NCBI RefSeq assembly: GCF_002874965.1
Contig: NZ_CP025624.1
Coordinates: 4,650,001-4,714,000 of the forward strand
Length of the DNA stretch: 64,000 bases
Direction of reading: 5' to 3'
From: Pseudomonas sp. NC02
GTDB taxonomy: Bacteria; Pseudomonadota; Gammaproteobacteria; Pseudomonadales; Pseudomonadaceae
Part shown: piece by piece, positions 1-8,329 of the stretch
Numbering within the stretch: the stretch's first letter is position 1
Layout: each line of letters opens with the position of its first letter
The notes under the pieces: model-generated
The model's input: the letters and a program-made list of their open reading frames with translations, nothing else
The model's database searches: none
Told to the model about the DNA's origin: nothing
Made by a program: the position numbers and the translations under genes

Positions 1-184
1 AGGGCGGCAACTGCCAGGCGTAGAGCACGATCAGCACGCCGATAATCGCAATCGCGGCAAAGCCCATGGAAGAGATGATGCGCACCCGCAAGGAGCGCGG
101 TTCGGTGGCCGGCATGCTCGGCGGCGCGGTGCCTTCCGGCGTGGAAGCGATGGCGTTGGTGGTGGTCGTCGTCGGTTCGGTCAT
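1..184 (-). CDS. HlyD/EmrA-type membrane fusion protein, N-terminus only
   Basis: Only the first 61 codons lie in the window; the gene runs off the left edge. The visible part has a Thr/Pro-rich cytoplasmic tail of about 35 residues, then one hydrophobic membrane anchor (MGFAAIAIIGVLIVLYAW), as in EmrA/HlyD periplasmic adaptors. Its ATG overlaps the stop of the upstream MFS pump by four bases (ATGA), so the two are translationally coupled. An adaptor encoded right after a DHA2-family pump is the usual emrAB-like arrangement for extruding toxic compounds through an outer-membrane channel. The family assignment rests mainly on this context, because the diagnostic lipoyl and hairpin regions are outside the window. 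Confidence 0.75.
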   Translation of the reverse strand, partial: MTEPTTTTTNAIASTPEGTAPPSMPATEPRSLRVRIISSMGFAAIAIIGVLIVLYAWQLPP

Positions 185-1839
185 GAAGAAAGTGCGCCGC
201 TGGGTTGAACGGGAGGCGCTGCACTGGCGGCAGCTTTAGTGGTACTCATCAGCCAGAGGCTGCGGATAAAGATCCAGATCATGGTGAGTATGGCGATGAT
301 CGCGATCAGCATGAACACATCGTTGTAGGCCATCACATTCGCCTCGCGGGTGGCGGCCGTGGCCAGGCTGCGAATGCCCATGAGGTTGCGCAGCTCGGGG
401 TCGGCGATCACCCCGGCATAGGCCGAGCCGCCGCTGGCCACCCGTGCGGCCACACGCGGGTCGAGCAGGGTCAGGTGTTCGACGATCATGCTGGAATGGA
501 ATTTCTCCCGCACGATCTGGAACGTACCGAGCAATGCCGCACCGATCAGGCCGCCGAGGTTCTGGCAGATCCCGAACAGCACCGAGAAACTCACCAGGTT
601 CCTGGGGTTGGTCAGTACGTTCTTCGTGCCCAGGACCATGGTCGGCCCGAGGAAGAACGTGCCGCCAAAGCCTAGCAGGAACTGGCTGATGTACATGTTT
701 TGCGGACGCGTGAGGTTGCTGGAGAAACTGTCCATCACCGAGCCCACGGCCATGAAGGCCAGGGAGATGATCAGCGGCATCAGCAAATGCGCGGGGTTGA
801 TGGTCAGCGCGCTCACGGCCAGGCCGGCAATCGCCCCCGCCAGCATCACCCAATACAGCGTGCGCATCTGCTCGTTGCTCATGTTCAGCATCTGCATGAA
901 GCCCACGGCGCCGGTGGACTGCTCCGAGAGCACCATGCGAATCAGCACCACCGCCAGCGCCAGGCGAATCATCGCCCCGCTGCCCAGCCAGCGGGTCATC
1001 AGCAACGGGTTGGAGCGGTTATGCTCGATGGCCAGGCCGGCCATGATCAGCACCAGCGAGCAGGCCGAGGCGATACCGATCCACGGCGCTTCCAGCCACC
1101 AGTCGATACGGCCCAGGGAAAGCACCGCGCAGAGCAAGGCGACGCCGGTGGCGAGGATGGCGAAGGTCAGGAAGTCGAGTTTTTCGAAGGTCTTGAAGCG
1201 GTCGCCCGGTGGCAGCTTGAGCAGGAACACACAGCCCAGGCAGGTCAGCGCCATGCCCAGTTCGAACAGGTACAGGCCGCGCCATTCGGCGATTTGCAGC
1301 AGGTCTTCGGAGAACAGTCGGGCCAGGGGCAACGCCAATTGCGCGGTGCCCAGGCCGAGCACCAGGGCTTTCATCCGCCACTTTGCGGGAAAGGCCTGGA
1401 TCATGTAGTAAAGGCCCAGGGAACTGAGGGCGGCGCCGACCATGCCGTGGGCCGCGCGTACGGCGATGGCCGAGCTGAGGTCGTTGACGAACAGGTGGCC
1501 GAAGGTGACCAAGGCGTAGAGCACCAGGAACACTTCGGTGAACGCACGCAGGCCGAATTGCTGGCGGAATTTTACCAGCAGCAGGTTCATGGAGACGTTG
1601 GTCATGACGTAGGCGGCGGGGAGCCAGGCCATCTCGGCCGTCGTCGCGCCCAGGGCGCCCTGGAGGTACACAAGGTTGGCGATCACCAGCGAGTTGCCGA
1701 GGCCACCGGTGATTGCCACGAGTACGCCGACGAGGGCGTAGGCCCAGCGCTTGCGGGTGGAATGCAGCGGCGTCGACGGCGAGCCCGGCAGGCTCGGGCG
1801 CTCGTGGGGCTGCCAGGTGTGGGGGGTGTATTTGTCCAT
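181..1839 (-). CDS. MFS transporter, DHA2 (EmrB-like) family
   Basis: 552 residues with many hydrophobic segments, consistent with the 14-helix DHA2 drug:proton antiporters. After a 30-residue polar N-terminus the first helix begins at about residue 32. The protein is membrane-embedded from there to a Ser/Ala/Pro-rich tail. The length is a little above the usual EmrB of about 510. It is followed by the HlyD-type gene with a 4-bp ATGA overlap, so the pump and adaptor form one operon, probably driven from the gap to the right. The substrate cannot be told from the sequence; related pairs export drugs, organic acids or siderophore-like compounds. Confidence 0.85.
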   Translation of the reverse strand: MDKYTPHTWQPHERPSLPGSPSTPLHSTRKRWAYALVGVLVAITGGLGNSLVIANLVYLQGALGATTAEMAWLPAAYVMTNVSMNLLLVKFRQQFGLRAFTEVFLVLYALVTFGHLFVNDLSSAIAVRAAHGMVGAALSSLGLYYMIQAFPAKWRMKALVLGLGTAQLALPLARLFSEDLLQIAEWRGLYLFELGMALTCLGCVFLLKLPPGDRFKTFEKLDFLTFAILATGVALLCAVLSLGRIDWWLEAPWIGIASACSLVLIMAGLAIEHNRSNPLLMTRWLGSGAMIRLALAVVLIRMVLSEQSTGAVGFMQMLNMSNEQMRTLYWVMLAGAIAGLAVSALTINPAHLLMPLIISLAFMAVGSVMDSFSSNLTRPQNMYISQFLLGFGGTFFLGPTMVLGTKNVLTNPRNLVSFSVLFGICQNLGGLIGAALLGTFQIVREKFHSSMIVEHLTLLDPRVAARVASGGSAYAGVIADPELRNLMGIRSLATAATREANVMAYNDVFMLIAIIAILTMIWIFIRSLWLMSTTKAAASAAPPVQPSGALSS

Positions 1840-1950
1840 TCGGTGGCCTTGATGACCGGCGTTTGGGGCCGGTGGAACGGTTACTCAGGGAGTAGTAAAC
1901 CTGAGTGGAGTTCAACTTGCCATCTTGGGAGGGATTTGGGCGGTTGGGGT

Positions 1951-2488
1951 GCATATCCGTTGCTGCGGTAACGGCTGCTTATGGTTCCGCTCTTACAGCG
2001 GCTCACTTCTTAACAGCGCAAAAGTAAGCAAAACGCTCTTGCCCCACCACTCGGCACCTCGCTAATGCTCGGTGTGCCCGCACTCCGGCCAGCGTGGTTA
2101 ACGGGGCGCCTAAGATCAAGATCAAGATCAAAAGCAAGAGCACAGCGGCCTCCCGGCCGGCTTGAGTGTCAACAGCTAAAGCGGGCACGGTCAAATGTGG
2201 GAGCGGGCTTGCTCGCGAAGGTCGTTAACGATGACGCGGGCATCCTGAATGAACGCGGCGCTCTCAGGTTCTTCGCGAGCAAGCCCGCTCCCACAGAAAA
2301 GCAGCTCTGCTTTCGCCCTGGATCTTGCCTCTGTTTTTAACACTCAAGCCGGCCGGTAGGCCGCTGTGCTTTTGCTTTTGACCTTGATCTGACTGCCCCA
2401 ATGAGCCCGAGGCCGAACGCAGGCAGTGCGAAGCGGGCCGCTGTAAGAGCGGAACCATAAGCGGCCGTTACCGAAATAACGGATATGC
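1951..2488. repeat. Composite long inverted repeat filling the gap between two genes
   Basis: The 656-bp gap at 1840-2495 has no convincing gene and is almost entirely repeat. Bases 1951-2002 reappear as a near-perfect inverted copy at about 2437-2488. An inner pair also matches in inverted orientation: about 2110-2171 (AAGATCAAGATCAAG... to the GGCCGGCTTGAGTGT block) with about 2340-2393. A REP pair sits in the centre. The segment at 2040-2100 (CCCCACCACTCGGCACCTCG...) resembles a multi-copy intergenic repeat that I recall from P. fluorescens genomes. The arms may be the ends of two opposed copies. Confidence 0.75.
2196..2295. repeat. REP pair in inverted orientation
   Basis: TGTGGGAGCGGGCTTGCTCG, extended by CGAA, at 2196-2219 is mirrored exactly at 2272-2295, with about 50 bases between. 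This is the standard GC-rich Pseudomonas REP doublet. The same unit recurs seven more times in the window up to 25,089. The RNA of either strand can fold into a long hairpin. Confidence 0.9.
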
Positions 2489-2495
2489 CCCCACC

Positions 2496-3974
2496 TCAAA
2501 TCCACCCCAACCAACTCCAATACGTAGCCGCAAACACCAACATCAACCCATATCCAATCAACGTCACCAAAATCCCGACCTTGGCAAACTGCCGCGCGGT
2601 AAACGTGCCGGTCCCCAAACACACCATATTCTGCGGCGCATTGATGGGCAGGATAAACCCGTAGCTCATTACAAACCCCAGGAGCATCGTCATCCCCAGC
2701 CGACTGAACTCCCCGGGCAACGTCTGCAACACCGCAATCAAAATCGGCAACAACGCCGAGGTCAACGCCGTGGCACTGGCAAACCCCAAATGAATCACGA
2801 TCAAAAACACCCCCAGAATCGCAAACACCCCCAGCGGCCCCACCTGGTCCAACCCGGTATGCGCCACCACCTGCGACCCCAGCCACTGCCCCGCCTGGGT
2901 GGTCAGCAACGCCGTACCCAGGCTGATGCCAACCCCAAACACAATCACCGTGCCCCACGGAATCCGCGACTGCACATCCTTCCAGGTCATCACCCCAATC
3001 CCCGGCATCAGCAAGAACACCAGCCCGGCATACGTCGTCGAGGTCGTATCAAAGCTGTGCAACCGCCCCTCAGTCGCCCACGCCAGCAACAGCAGCACCG
3101 ACACCGTCAGCAAGCGCTTCTGCGGCCCCGTCATCGGCCCGATGTCCACCAGCGATTGCGCCACCGCCTCCTTGCCTCCGGGAATGCTGTCACTCTCCGG
3201 CGGCAGCAGCTTCAACACCAAAAACAACAACACCGCCGACATGATCAGCGCCCACGGCGCCCCAGCGATCAACCAGTCGATCCACGACACCCGCTGCCCC
3301 AGCATCTTGTCCATAAAGCCAACCGTCAGCAGGTTCTGCGCCGCCGCCGTCTGGATACCGACGTTCCAGATGCTCGTACCCTGGGCCACGACGATCATGA
3401 TCCCGGCCGCAATATTCGAACGCTTGTCCACGCCAAACGCGGCAATCACCCCCATCATGATCGGCACCACACACGCACTGCGGGCCGTGGCGCTGGGCAC
3501 CACCAGGCTCAAGAGGATGGTCACGGCAACTGCCCCGACGAGAATGCCCCGGGTGCTGGTACCCACCCGGGTCAGGGTGACCAACGCGATGCGCCGGTCC
3601 AGCCCGGTATGGGTCATGGCTGCGGCGATAAACAGCGCGCCGGCCACCAGCGCCAGCGCCGGGTTGGAAAACCCCGTCAACGCCATGCTGATGGCCGGGC
3701 TGGAACCGATCAGGTGCGTCGGCTCTTGCAGCGACGGCGCAGTGCCGAGCAAAAACGCCATCAGCGAGGTGATCATGATCGCGCTGGCCTCGTAGGAGAC
3801 CGCTTCGGTGATCCATACCACCACCGCAAACGCGAGGATCGCCAGCATCCGGTGCCCGGCCACCGGCAAGTCGGCCGGCAGCGGCAACAGCAGCACGCCG
3901 ACCATCACCAGTACGCCGACCACCAGGCCCAGGGGCAACTTGAATGAAGCAGCAGTTGTTGCGGGGGCACTCAT
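2496..3974 (-). CDS. DASS (SLC13) family sodium/anion symporter
   Basis: 493 residues from the chosen start. The upstream in-frame ATG at 4049 was rejected because the ATG at 3974 is preceded by GGAGAACCCC at good spacing and begins a typical MSAPA leader. The protein is almost wholly hydrophobic, with about a dozen membrane segments. It opens with a helix pair and a WITEAVSYEASA segment like those of divalent anion:sodium symporters (CitT, SdcS and relatives). Likely substrates are dicarboxylates, citrate or sulfate; the sequence does not decide. It stands alone: repeats lie downstream, and the ErcS-like gene upstream reads the same way across a gap of about 80 bp. Confidence 0.8.
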   Translation of the reverse strand: MSAPATTAASFKLPLGLVVGVLVMVGVLLLPLPADLPVAGHRMLAILAFAVVVWITEAVSYEASAIMITSLMAFLLGTAPSLQEPTHLIGSSPAISMALTGFSNPALALVAGALFIAAAMTHTGLDRRIALVTLTRVGTSTRGILVGAVAVTILLSLVVPSATARSACVVPIMMGVIAAFGVDKRSNIAAGIMIVVAQGTSIWNVGIQTAAAQNLLTVGFMDKMLGQRVSWIDWLIAGAPWALIMSAVLLFLVLKLLPPESDSIPGGKEAVAQSLVDIGPMTGPQKRLLTVSVLLLLAWATEGRLHSFDTTSTTYAGLVFLLMPGIGVMTWKDVQSRIPWGTVIVFGVGISLGTALLTTQAGQWLGSQVVAHTGLDQVGPLGVFAILGVFLIVIHLGFASATALTSALLPILIAVLQTLPGEFSRLGMTMLLGFVMSYGFILPINAPQNMVCLGTGTFTARQFAKVGILVTLIGYGLMLVFAATYWSWLGWI

Positions 3975-4053
3975 GGGGTTCTCCGTCGGCCGTGAAGTCT
4001 GGCCCACAGCATGAGGCAAAGCGTCACGCCCGGTGTTGACGGGTATCAAGTGG

Positions 4054-5424
4054 CTAGGCCAATAACTGGGTCAACACCGCTCGCAACTTGCCGGGCTTGA
4101 CCGGCTTGTTCAGCAATGGCACGTCCAGGCGCTGCAATGCACGGCGGCATTGGTCGGTGCGGTCGGCGGTGATAATCACTGCCGGAATCCTGCAGCCAAA
4201 ATGCTCGCGCAACTGGTGCACGACCTCACAGCCCACCACGCCATGGTCCAGGTGATAGTCCGCGAGAATCAGCTCCGGTGCCCTGCCCTGCAACGCAACC
4301 AGTGCGCCGGCCTGATCGGTCGCAGTGACCACTTCGCAGCCCCACTGCCCAAGCAGCGCGCTCATGCTGTCGAGGATGCCGACTTCGTTATCCAGCACCA
4401 GCAGCCGCCTCCCCGGCAGCGGGTTGCCGGTGCTCGGTTGCGCGGCCACCACACTGATGGGCAGCGGCATGTCCTCGCTGATGGGGACTTCGATGCTGAA
4501 CATCGAACCGCGCCCCGGCCACGAACGCACCGCCACCGGATAACCGAGGACCTCGGCGATACGCTCGACAATCGCCAACCCCAGTCCCACGCCCTTGCGG
4601 TCGGCGGCGCGGCCCACGTCCAGTTGATTGAACTCCAGGAAGATGGCGTCCAGGCGGTCCGCCGCAATTCCGCGCCCGGTGTCCCACACCTCCAGGCGCA
4701 ACCGCTCACCCCGGCGGCGGGCGCCCAGCAGGATGGAGCCCGCGCTCGTGTAGCGGCAGGCGTTGCTGAGGAAATTGCGCAGGATCCGCGTCACCAGCCG
4801 CAGGTCGGTGTTGATTGCGTAATGGCCTGTACGCGCCCGCAGGTTCAGCCCGGACGCCGCGGCCACCGACTGGAATTCCGAGACCAGCGGTGCGAACAGT
4901 TCGTCGAGACGGTACAGGGCGATGTCCGGCTTGACCGCCGCTTGATCGAGTCGGGAAATGTCCAGCAAGTCGGTGAGCAAATCCTCGGCGCCTTCCAGGG
5001 CCTGATGGGTGCGCTCCACCAACACGTGTTCGACGCTGGGCAAGTTGCGCTCGCGCAGGGTGGAAATCAGCAAGCGTGCGGCGTTGAGGGGTTGCAGCAG
5101 GTCATGACTGGCGGCGGCAAGGTATTTGTCCTTGCTGCGGTTGGCGGCCTGGGCGGCATCCCGAGCATCGCGCAAGTCCTGCTCGATCTTCTCGCGCTGG
5201 GCGATTTGCTGTTGCAGGTTGCGGTTGGCTTCCAGCAACTCGTCGGTACGCGCCGCGACCCGCTGTTCCAATTCGTCGTTGAGGCGGATGTAGCGATTGC
5301 GCTCGGCTTCCAGCTCGTCGAGGCGCGCGGTCAGTTCGGGGTAATGACTCTTGCGCGCCGAGTGGTTGCCCAGCCCCAGCAGACCCGCGAGTGCCCGTTG
5401 CTGATCGTCAGAGAGCTTCGCCAT
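4054..5424 (-). CDS. ercS: Hybrid sensor histidine kinase, ErcS-like
   Basis: 456 residues. Residues 1-95 are a charged coiled coil with no membrane segment, so the sensor is probably cytoplasmic. A HisKA domain follows, with the phosphoacceptor His in AASHDLLQPLNAARL. The HATPase_c domain has an N box (RNFLSNACRY), DTGRGI and GVGLGLAI. A C-terminal receiver has its phosphorylatable Asp in ILADYHLDHG. I chose the ATG at 5424, which overlaps the end of ercA by 17 bp; the longer frame runs back through ercA. Coupling to ercA and the nearby ErbR regulator matches the regulatory set for ethanol/PQQ-dependent oxidation in P. aeruginosa, where ErcS neighbours ErcA. Confidence 0.8.
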   Translation of the reverse strand: MAKLSDDQQRALAGLLGLGNHSARKSHYPELTARLDELEAERNRYIRLNDELEQRVAARTDELLEANRNLQQQIAQREKIEQDLRDARDAAQAANRSKDKYLAAASHDLLQPLNAARLLISTLRERNLPSVEHVLVERTHQALEGAEDLLTDLLDISRLDQAAVKPDIALYRLDELFAPLVSEFQSVAAASGLNLRARTGHYAINTDLRLVTRILRNFLSNACRYTSAGSILLGARRRGERLRLEVWDTGRGIAADRLDAIFLEFNQLDVGRAADRKGVGLGLAIVERIAEVLGYPVAVRSWPGRGSMFSIEVPISEDMPLPISVVAAQPSTGNPLPGRRLLVLDNEVGILDSMSALLGQWGCEVVTATDQAGALVALQGRAPELILADYHLDHGVVGCEVVHQLREHFGCRIPAVIITADRTDQCRRALQRLDVPLLNKPVKPGKLRAVLTQLLA

Positions 5425-6571
5425 AGACGACCTCGACGTCACGCTGGCTGGACTCACGCGGGTTGGTAAGGATGCACGGGTCGTGCATGGCGTGCTGCGA
5501 CAGAAAGGGAATGTCCGCCACTCGAATCCCATGCAGGCCGAGGGTTTCATGGAAGCCGATCGCATGCTTCAACGCGATCAAATGGTCCACCAGCCGGCCG
5601 CAGATTTGCCGGTGATTGAGGCCCCGGCAATCAATGCCGAAGGTCTCGGCAATCACCTTGAAACGCTCCGGTGCCGCGCTGTAGTTGAACGCCACCACAT
5701 GTTCCACCAGCACCGCGTTGCACAGGCCATGGGGCAGGTCGAGAAAGCCGCCAAGGCTGTGGGACATGGCATGCACCGCGCCGAGGATCGCGTTGGAAAA
5801 CGCCAGCCCGGCCTGCATGCTGCCCAGCATGATTTTCTCCCGCAGGGCGATGTCGCCGGGGTTGGCGATCATCTGCACCAGGTTGCCATTGATCAGGCGC
5901 ATGGCTTCCAGCGCGTGGGGATCGGTCAGCGGGCCGTGGCCGGTGGACACGAAGGCCTCGATGGCATGCACCAGCGCATCGATGCCGGTACAGGCCGAGA
6001 GAAACGGGTCCATGCTCGCCGTGGTTTCCGGGTCGATCAGTGAAACATCGGGCACCACCGACTTGCTGACGATGGAGAACTTCATGCGCTCCTGCTGGTT
6101 GGAAATGATCACGAACTGCGAGACATCCGCCGAGGAGCCCGCGGTAGTCGGGATCAGGATCAGCGGCGGGCTCGGCACGCGGATGGTGTCGACGCCTTCG
6201 AAGTCGAGGATGCTGCAGCCATGGGCGACCACGATGCCGATGGCCTTGCCGCAGTCCATCGGGCTGCCGCCACCGACGGCGACGATCACGTCGCAATGGT
6301 TTTCACGGTAGACCTCGGCGCCGAGCATCACCTCTTCAACCCGGGGGTTGGGCGAAACGGCGGTGTACAGGCAGTAGTCGATGCCGATGGCTTGCAGGCT
6401 GGCCTCGACATCGGCCACCCAGCCGACAGCAACCACGCCGGGATCACTCACCACCAACACCTTGCGCGCGCCAAAGGTCTTGGCGTAGTTGCCTACGTTG
6501 TGCCGGCAGCCGGCGCCAAAGATGATTTCAGGGGAAACGAATTTACGCAGGAGACTCAGGTTTGGGCTCAT
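5408..6571 (-). CDS. ercA: Iron-containing alcohol dehydrogenase ErcA
   Basis: 387 residues of the group III Fe-ADH family. The N-terminal dinucleotide-binding half carries the GGGSPMD turn, and the C-terminal helical half carries the metal-ligand histidines in HAMSHSLGG and DLPHGLCNA. I recognise it as ErcA, which acts in regulation of ethanol oxidation (exa genes) rather than as the main dehydrogenase. The start MSPNLSLL at 6571 was chosen over the track start at 6637 because the extension is not Fe-ADH-like. The gene overlaps the downstream ErcS-like kinase and is divergent from the response regulator across 237 bp holding a 14-bp palindrome. Confidence 0.88.
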   Translation of the reverse strand: MSPNLSLLRKFVSPEIIFGAGCRHNVGNYAKTFGARKVLVVSDPGVVAVGWVADVEASLQAIGIDYCLYTAVSPNPRVEEVMLGAEVYRENHCDVIVAVGGGSPMDCGKAIGIVVAHGCSILDFEGVDTIRVPSPPLILIPTTAGSSADVSQFVIISNQQERMKFSIVSKSVVPDVSLIDPETTASMDPFLSACTGIDALVHAIEAFVSTGHGPLTDPHALEAMRLINGNLVQMIANPGDIALREKIMLGSMQAGLAFSNAILGAVHAMSHSLGGFLDLPHGLCNAVLVEHVVAFNYSAAPERFKVIAETFGIDCRGLNHRQICGRLVDHLIALKHAIGFHETLGLHGIRVADIPFLSQHAMHDPCILTNPRESSQRDVEVVYGEAL

Positions 6572-6627
6572 TGGTAAGCCTGTTTTTATTATTCTGGAAG
6601 ATGCGCCCCACACTAACCCATCCGACA

Positions 6628-6641
6628 CTGATTGCAATCAG
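6628..6641. promoter_or_regulatory. Perfect 14-bp palindrome between ercA and erbR, candidate operator
   Basis: CTGATTGCAATCAG is fully self-complementary. It lies 57 bases upstream of the ercA start and about 170 bases upstream of the divergent regulator. A dimeric regulator, possibly the LuxR-type ErbR itself, could bind here. This is inference from position and symmetry only. Confidence 0.4.
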
Positions 6642-6808
6642 ACCAATGGGGGGCGCTGAAACCGCGACGTACGGCACGATCTACTACTTTGGTACTGATT
6701 CCCCTCTCTATCGTCGCATTCCCAAGGCATCGAGACTGGCATGTAATGGGCGCATGACCCTATGGATCGGACCTGCTTGAATAAGCAAAAATAATAAGGC
6801 GAACGTCC

Positions 6809-7474
6809 ATGTACAAAATTCTGATAGCCGACGATCACCCACTGTTTCGCGAGGCGATCCACAACGTCATCAGCGACGGGTTCCCGGGCAGCGAAGTGAT
6901 GGAAACCGGCGACCTGGACAGCGCCCTGGCCCTGAGCCAGGAGCACGACGACCTGGATCTGATCCTGCTGGACCTGAACATGCCGGGCATGCACGGCCTC
7001 AATGGCCTGATCAACCTGCGCAACGAGTCGCCGACGATTCCGGTGGTGATCGTGTCTGCCGAGCAGGACAAGCAGGTCGTGCTGCAAGCCATCACCTATG
7101 GCGCGGTGGGGTTTATCACCAAGTCCTCGCCCAGGCTGCAGATGACCGAGGCAATCCAACAGATTCTCAACGGCAATGTGTATTTGCCGCCGGAGATTAT
7201 TCGCAGCCAGAAAATCAGCGGGCAACGGCGCATGAATGATTGCCTGGGGCTTGCGCCGGAGCTGCTGCAGGCCCTGACCCGCAAGCAATTGCTGGTGCTG
7301 GAGCGGATGACCAAGGGTGACTCGAACAAGCAGATCGCCTATAGCCTGGAGATTGCCGAGACCACGGTGAAGGCCCATGTCTCGGCAATCCTGCGCAAGT
7401 TGAACGTGCACAATCGGGTGCAGGCGATTCTCAGCGCCGGGGACATCGACTTTGGTGCCTACCTGCGGCGCTGA
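6809..7474 (+). CDS. erbR: LuxR-family response regulator, ErbR/AgmR type
   Basis: 221 residues, exactly the size I recall for AgmR/ErbR. The receiver domain (about 1-120) has the acidic pocket ADDH at 7-10, phosphoacceptor Asp55 in [11 protein letters not shown], and the conserved Lys in FITKSS. A LuxR helix-turn-helix occupies about 155-205 ([22 protein letters not shown] ending in [10 protein letters not shown]). In P. aeruginosa this family activates ethanol and glycerol oxidation genes. It is divergent from ercA and its partner kinase, so the three probably form one circuit. No quinoprotein ethanol dehydrogenase genes (exaABC) or PQQ genes are in the window, so the targets lie elsewhere. 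Confidence 0.82.
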   Translation: MYKILIADDHPLFREAIHNVISDGFPGSEVMETGDLDSALALSQEHDDLDLILLDLNMPGMHGLNGLINLRNESPTIPVVIVSAEQDKQVVLQAITYGAVGFITKSSPRLQMTEAIQQILNGNVYLPPEIIRSQKISGQRRMNDCLGLAPELLQALTRKQLLVLERMTKGDSNKQIAYSLEIAETTVKAHVSAILRKLNVHNRVQAILSAGDIDFGAYLRR

Positions 7475-7504
7475 TACCCGTAGGGGCGGGATGCTGACCG
7501 CATT

Positions 7505-8320
7505 TCAAGGCACCTGCATGAGGGCCCGAAACAGCATGCCCGCCGCCACCAGCACACACAGGGTGGCAAAACCCACCTGCAAGGTGCGCGCCTTGATCAC
7601 CGAGCACAGGCGCCGCCCCGCCAACATGCCGACAATGCTCGACCCGATAAACACCCAGCCCATCGGCTCGATACTGACCCCGGCATGAAACGCGCCGATC
7701 ACACCGATCAACGAGATCAGGCTGATCACCATCAGCGAGGTGGCGACGATGCCGCGCATCTGCACATCGGTCAGTTGCTTGAACGCCGGTACGATCAGGA
7801 AGCCGCCGCCCACGCCGAGCAAGCCCGACACCGCACCGGTCACTGCGCCGAGTGCTGCCAGGGTGGCGGTGCATTTGGCGGTCCAGGAAAAGCGCCCGGT
7901 CTGTTGGTCGAGCATGCAGTTCTTCTGGCCCCACGACGCGGTGCCGTGGTCGCTCGGCCCGGCCTCAAGCTTCTCCCGTTGCAGCATGCGCCAGGCCACC
8001 AGCACCATCAGCGCACTGAACAGGCCCATCAGGACTTTCTCCGACATCTGGTGGGCGAAGAACACCCCCAGCGGCGAAAACAGCGCGCCAAGCAGCGCAA
8101 TCAGCAGCGCCGCGCGGTAACGCACCAGGCCATGGCGCAAACCGTCGACAGCCCCCACGGCAGCGGCCGCGCCCACCGCGAACAACGACACGGGCGCGGC
8201 CTGGGTCATGGTCAACCCCAGCCCCAATACCAGGGCCGGGACACCAAGAATGCCGCCTCCGGCACCGGTCAGGCCCATGACCAACCCCATCAACACGCCC
8301 AGAAAACTTGCCAGCAGCAT
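7505..8320 (-). CDS. TauE/SafE-family permease
   Basis: 271 residues with two related hydrophobic halves, each opening with a Gly-rich turn (GLTGAGGGILGVPA near residue 17 and GLLGVGGGFLIVPA near 160). This internal duplication is diagnostic of TauE/SafE (DUF81) exporters, about eight membrane helices in total. A polar loop of about 40 residues separates the halves. It follows the SQR-like gene after only 9 bp, so the two are co-transcribed. In comparable sulfide-oxidation operons this permease is thought to export sulfite or thiosulfate formed by sulfide detoxification. The direct substrate is inferred from context. Confidence 0.85.
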   Translation of the reverse strand: MLLASFLGVLMGLVMGLTGAGGGILGVPALVLGLGLTMTQAAPVSLFAVGAAAAVGAVDGLRHGLVRYRAALLIALLGALFSPLGVFFAHQMSEKVLMGLFSALMVLVAWRMLQREKLEAGPSDHGTASWGQKNCMLDQQTGRFSWTAKCTATLAALGAVTGAVSGLLGVGGGFLIVPAFKQLTDVQMRGIVATSLMVISLISLIGVIGAFHAGVSIEPMGWVFIGSSIVGMLAGRRLCSVIKARTLQVGFATLCVLVAAGMLFRALMQVP

Positions 8321-8329
8321 AGGGTTGCC

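Noticed and set aside
2003..2340. Small open frames (63-91 codons) in the 1840-2495 gap
   Set aside because: They lie within the REP and long inverted repeat and translate the repeat itself; similar shadow frames appear at every REP doublet.
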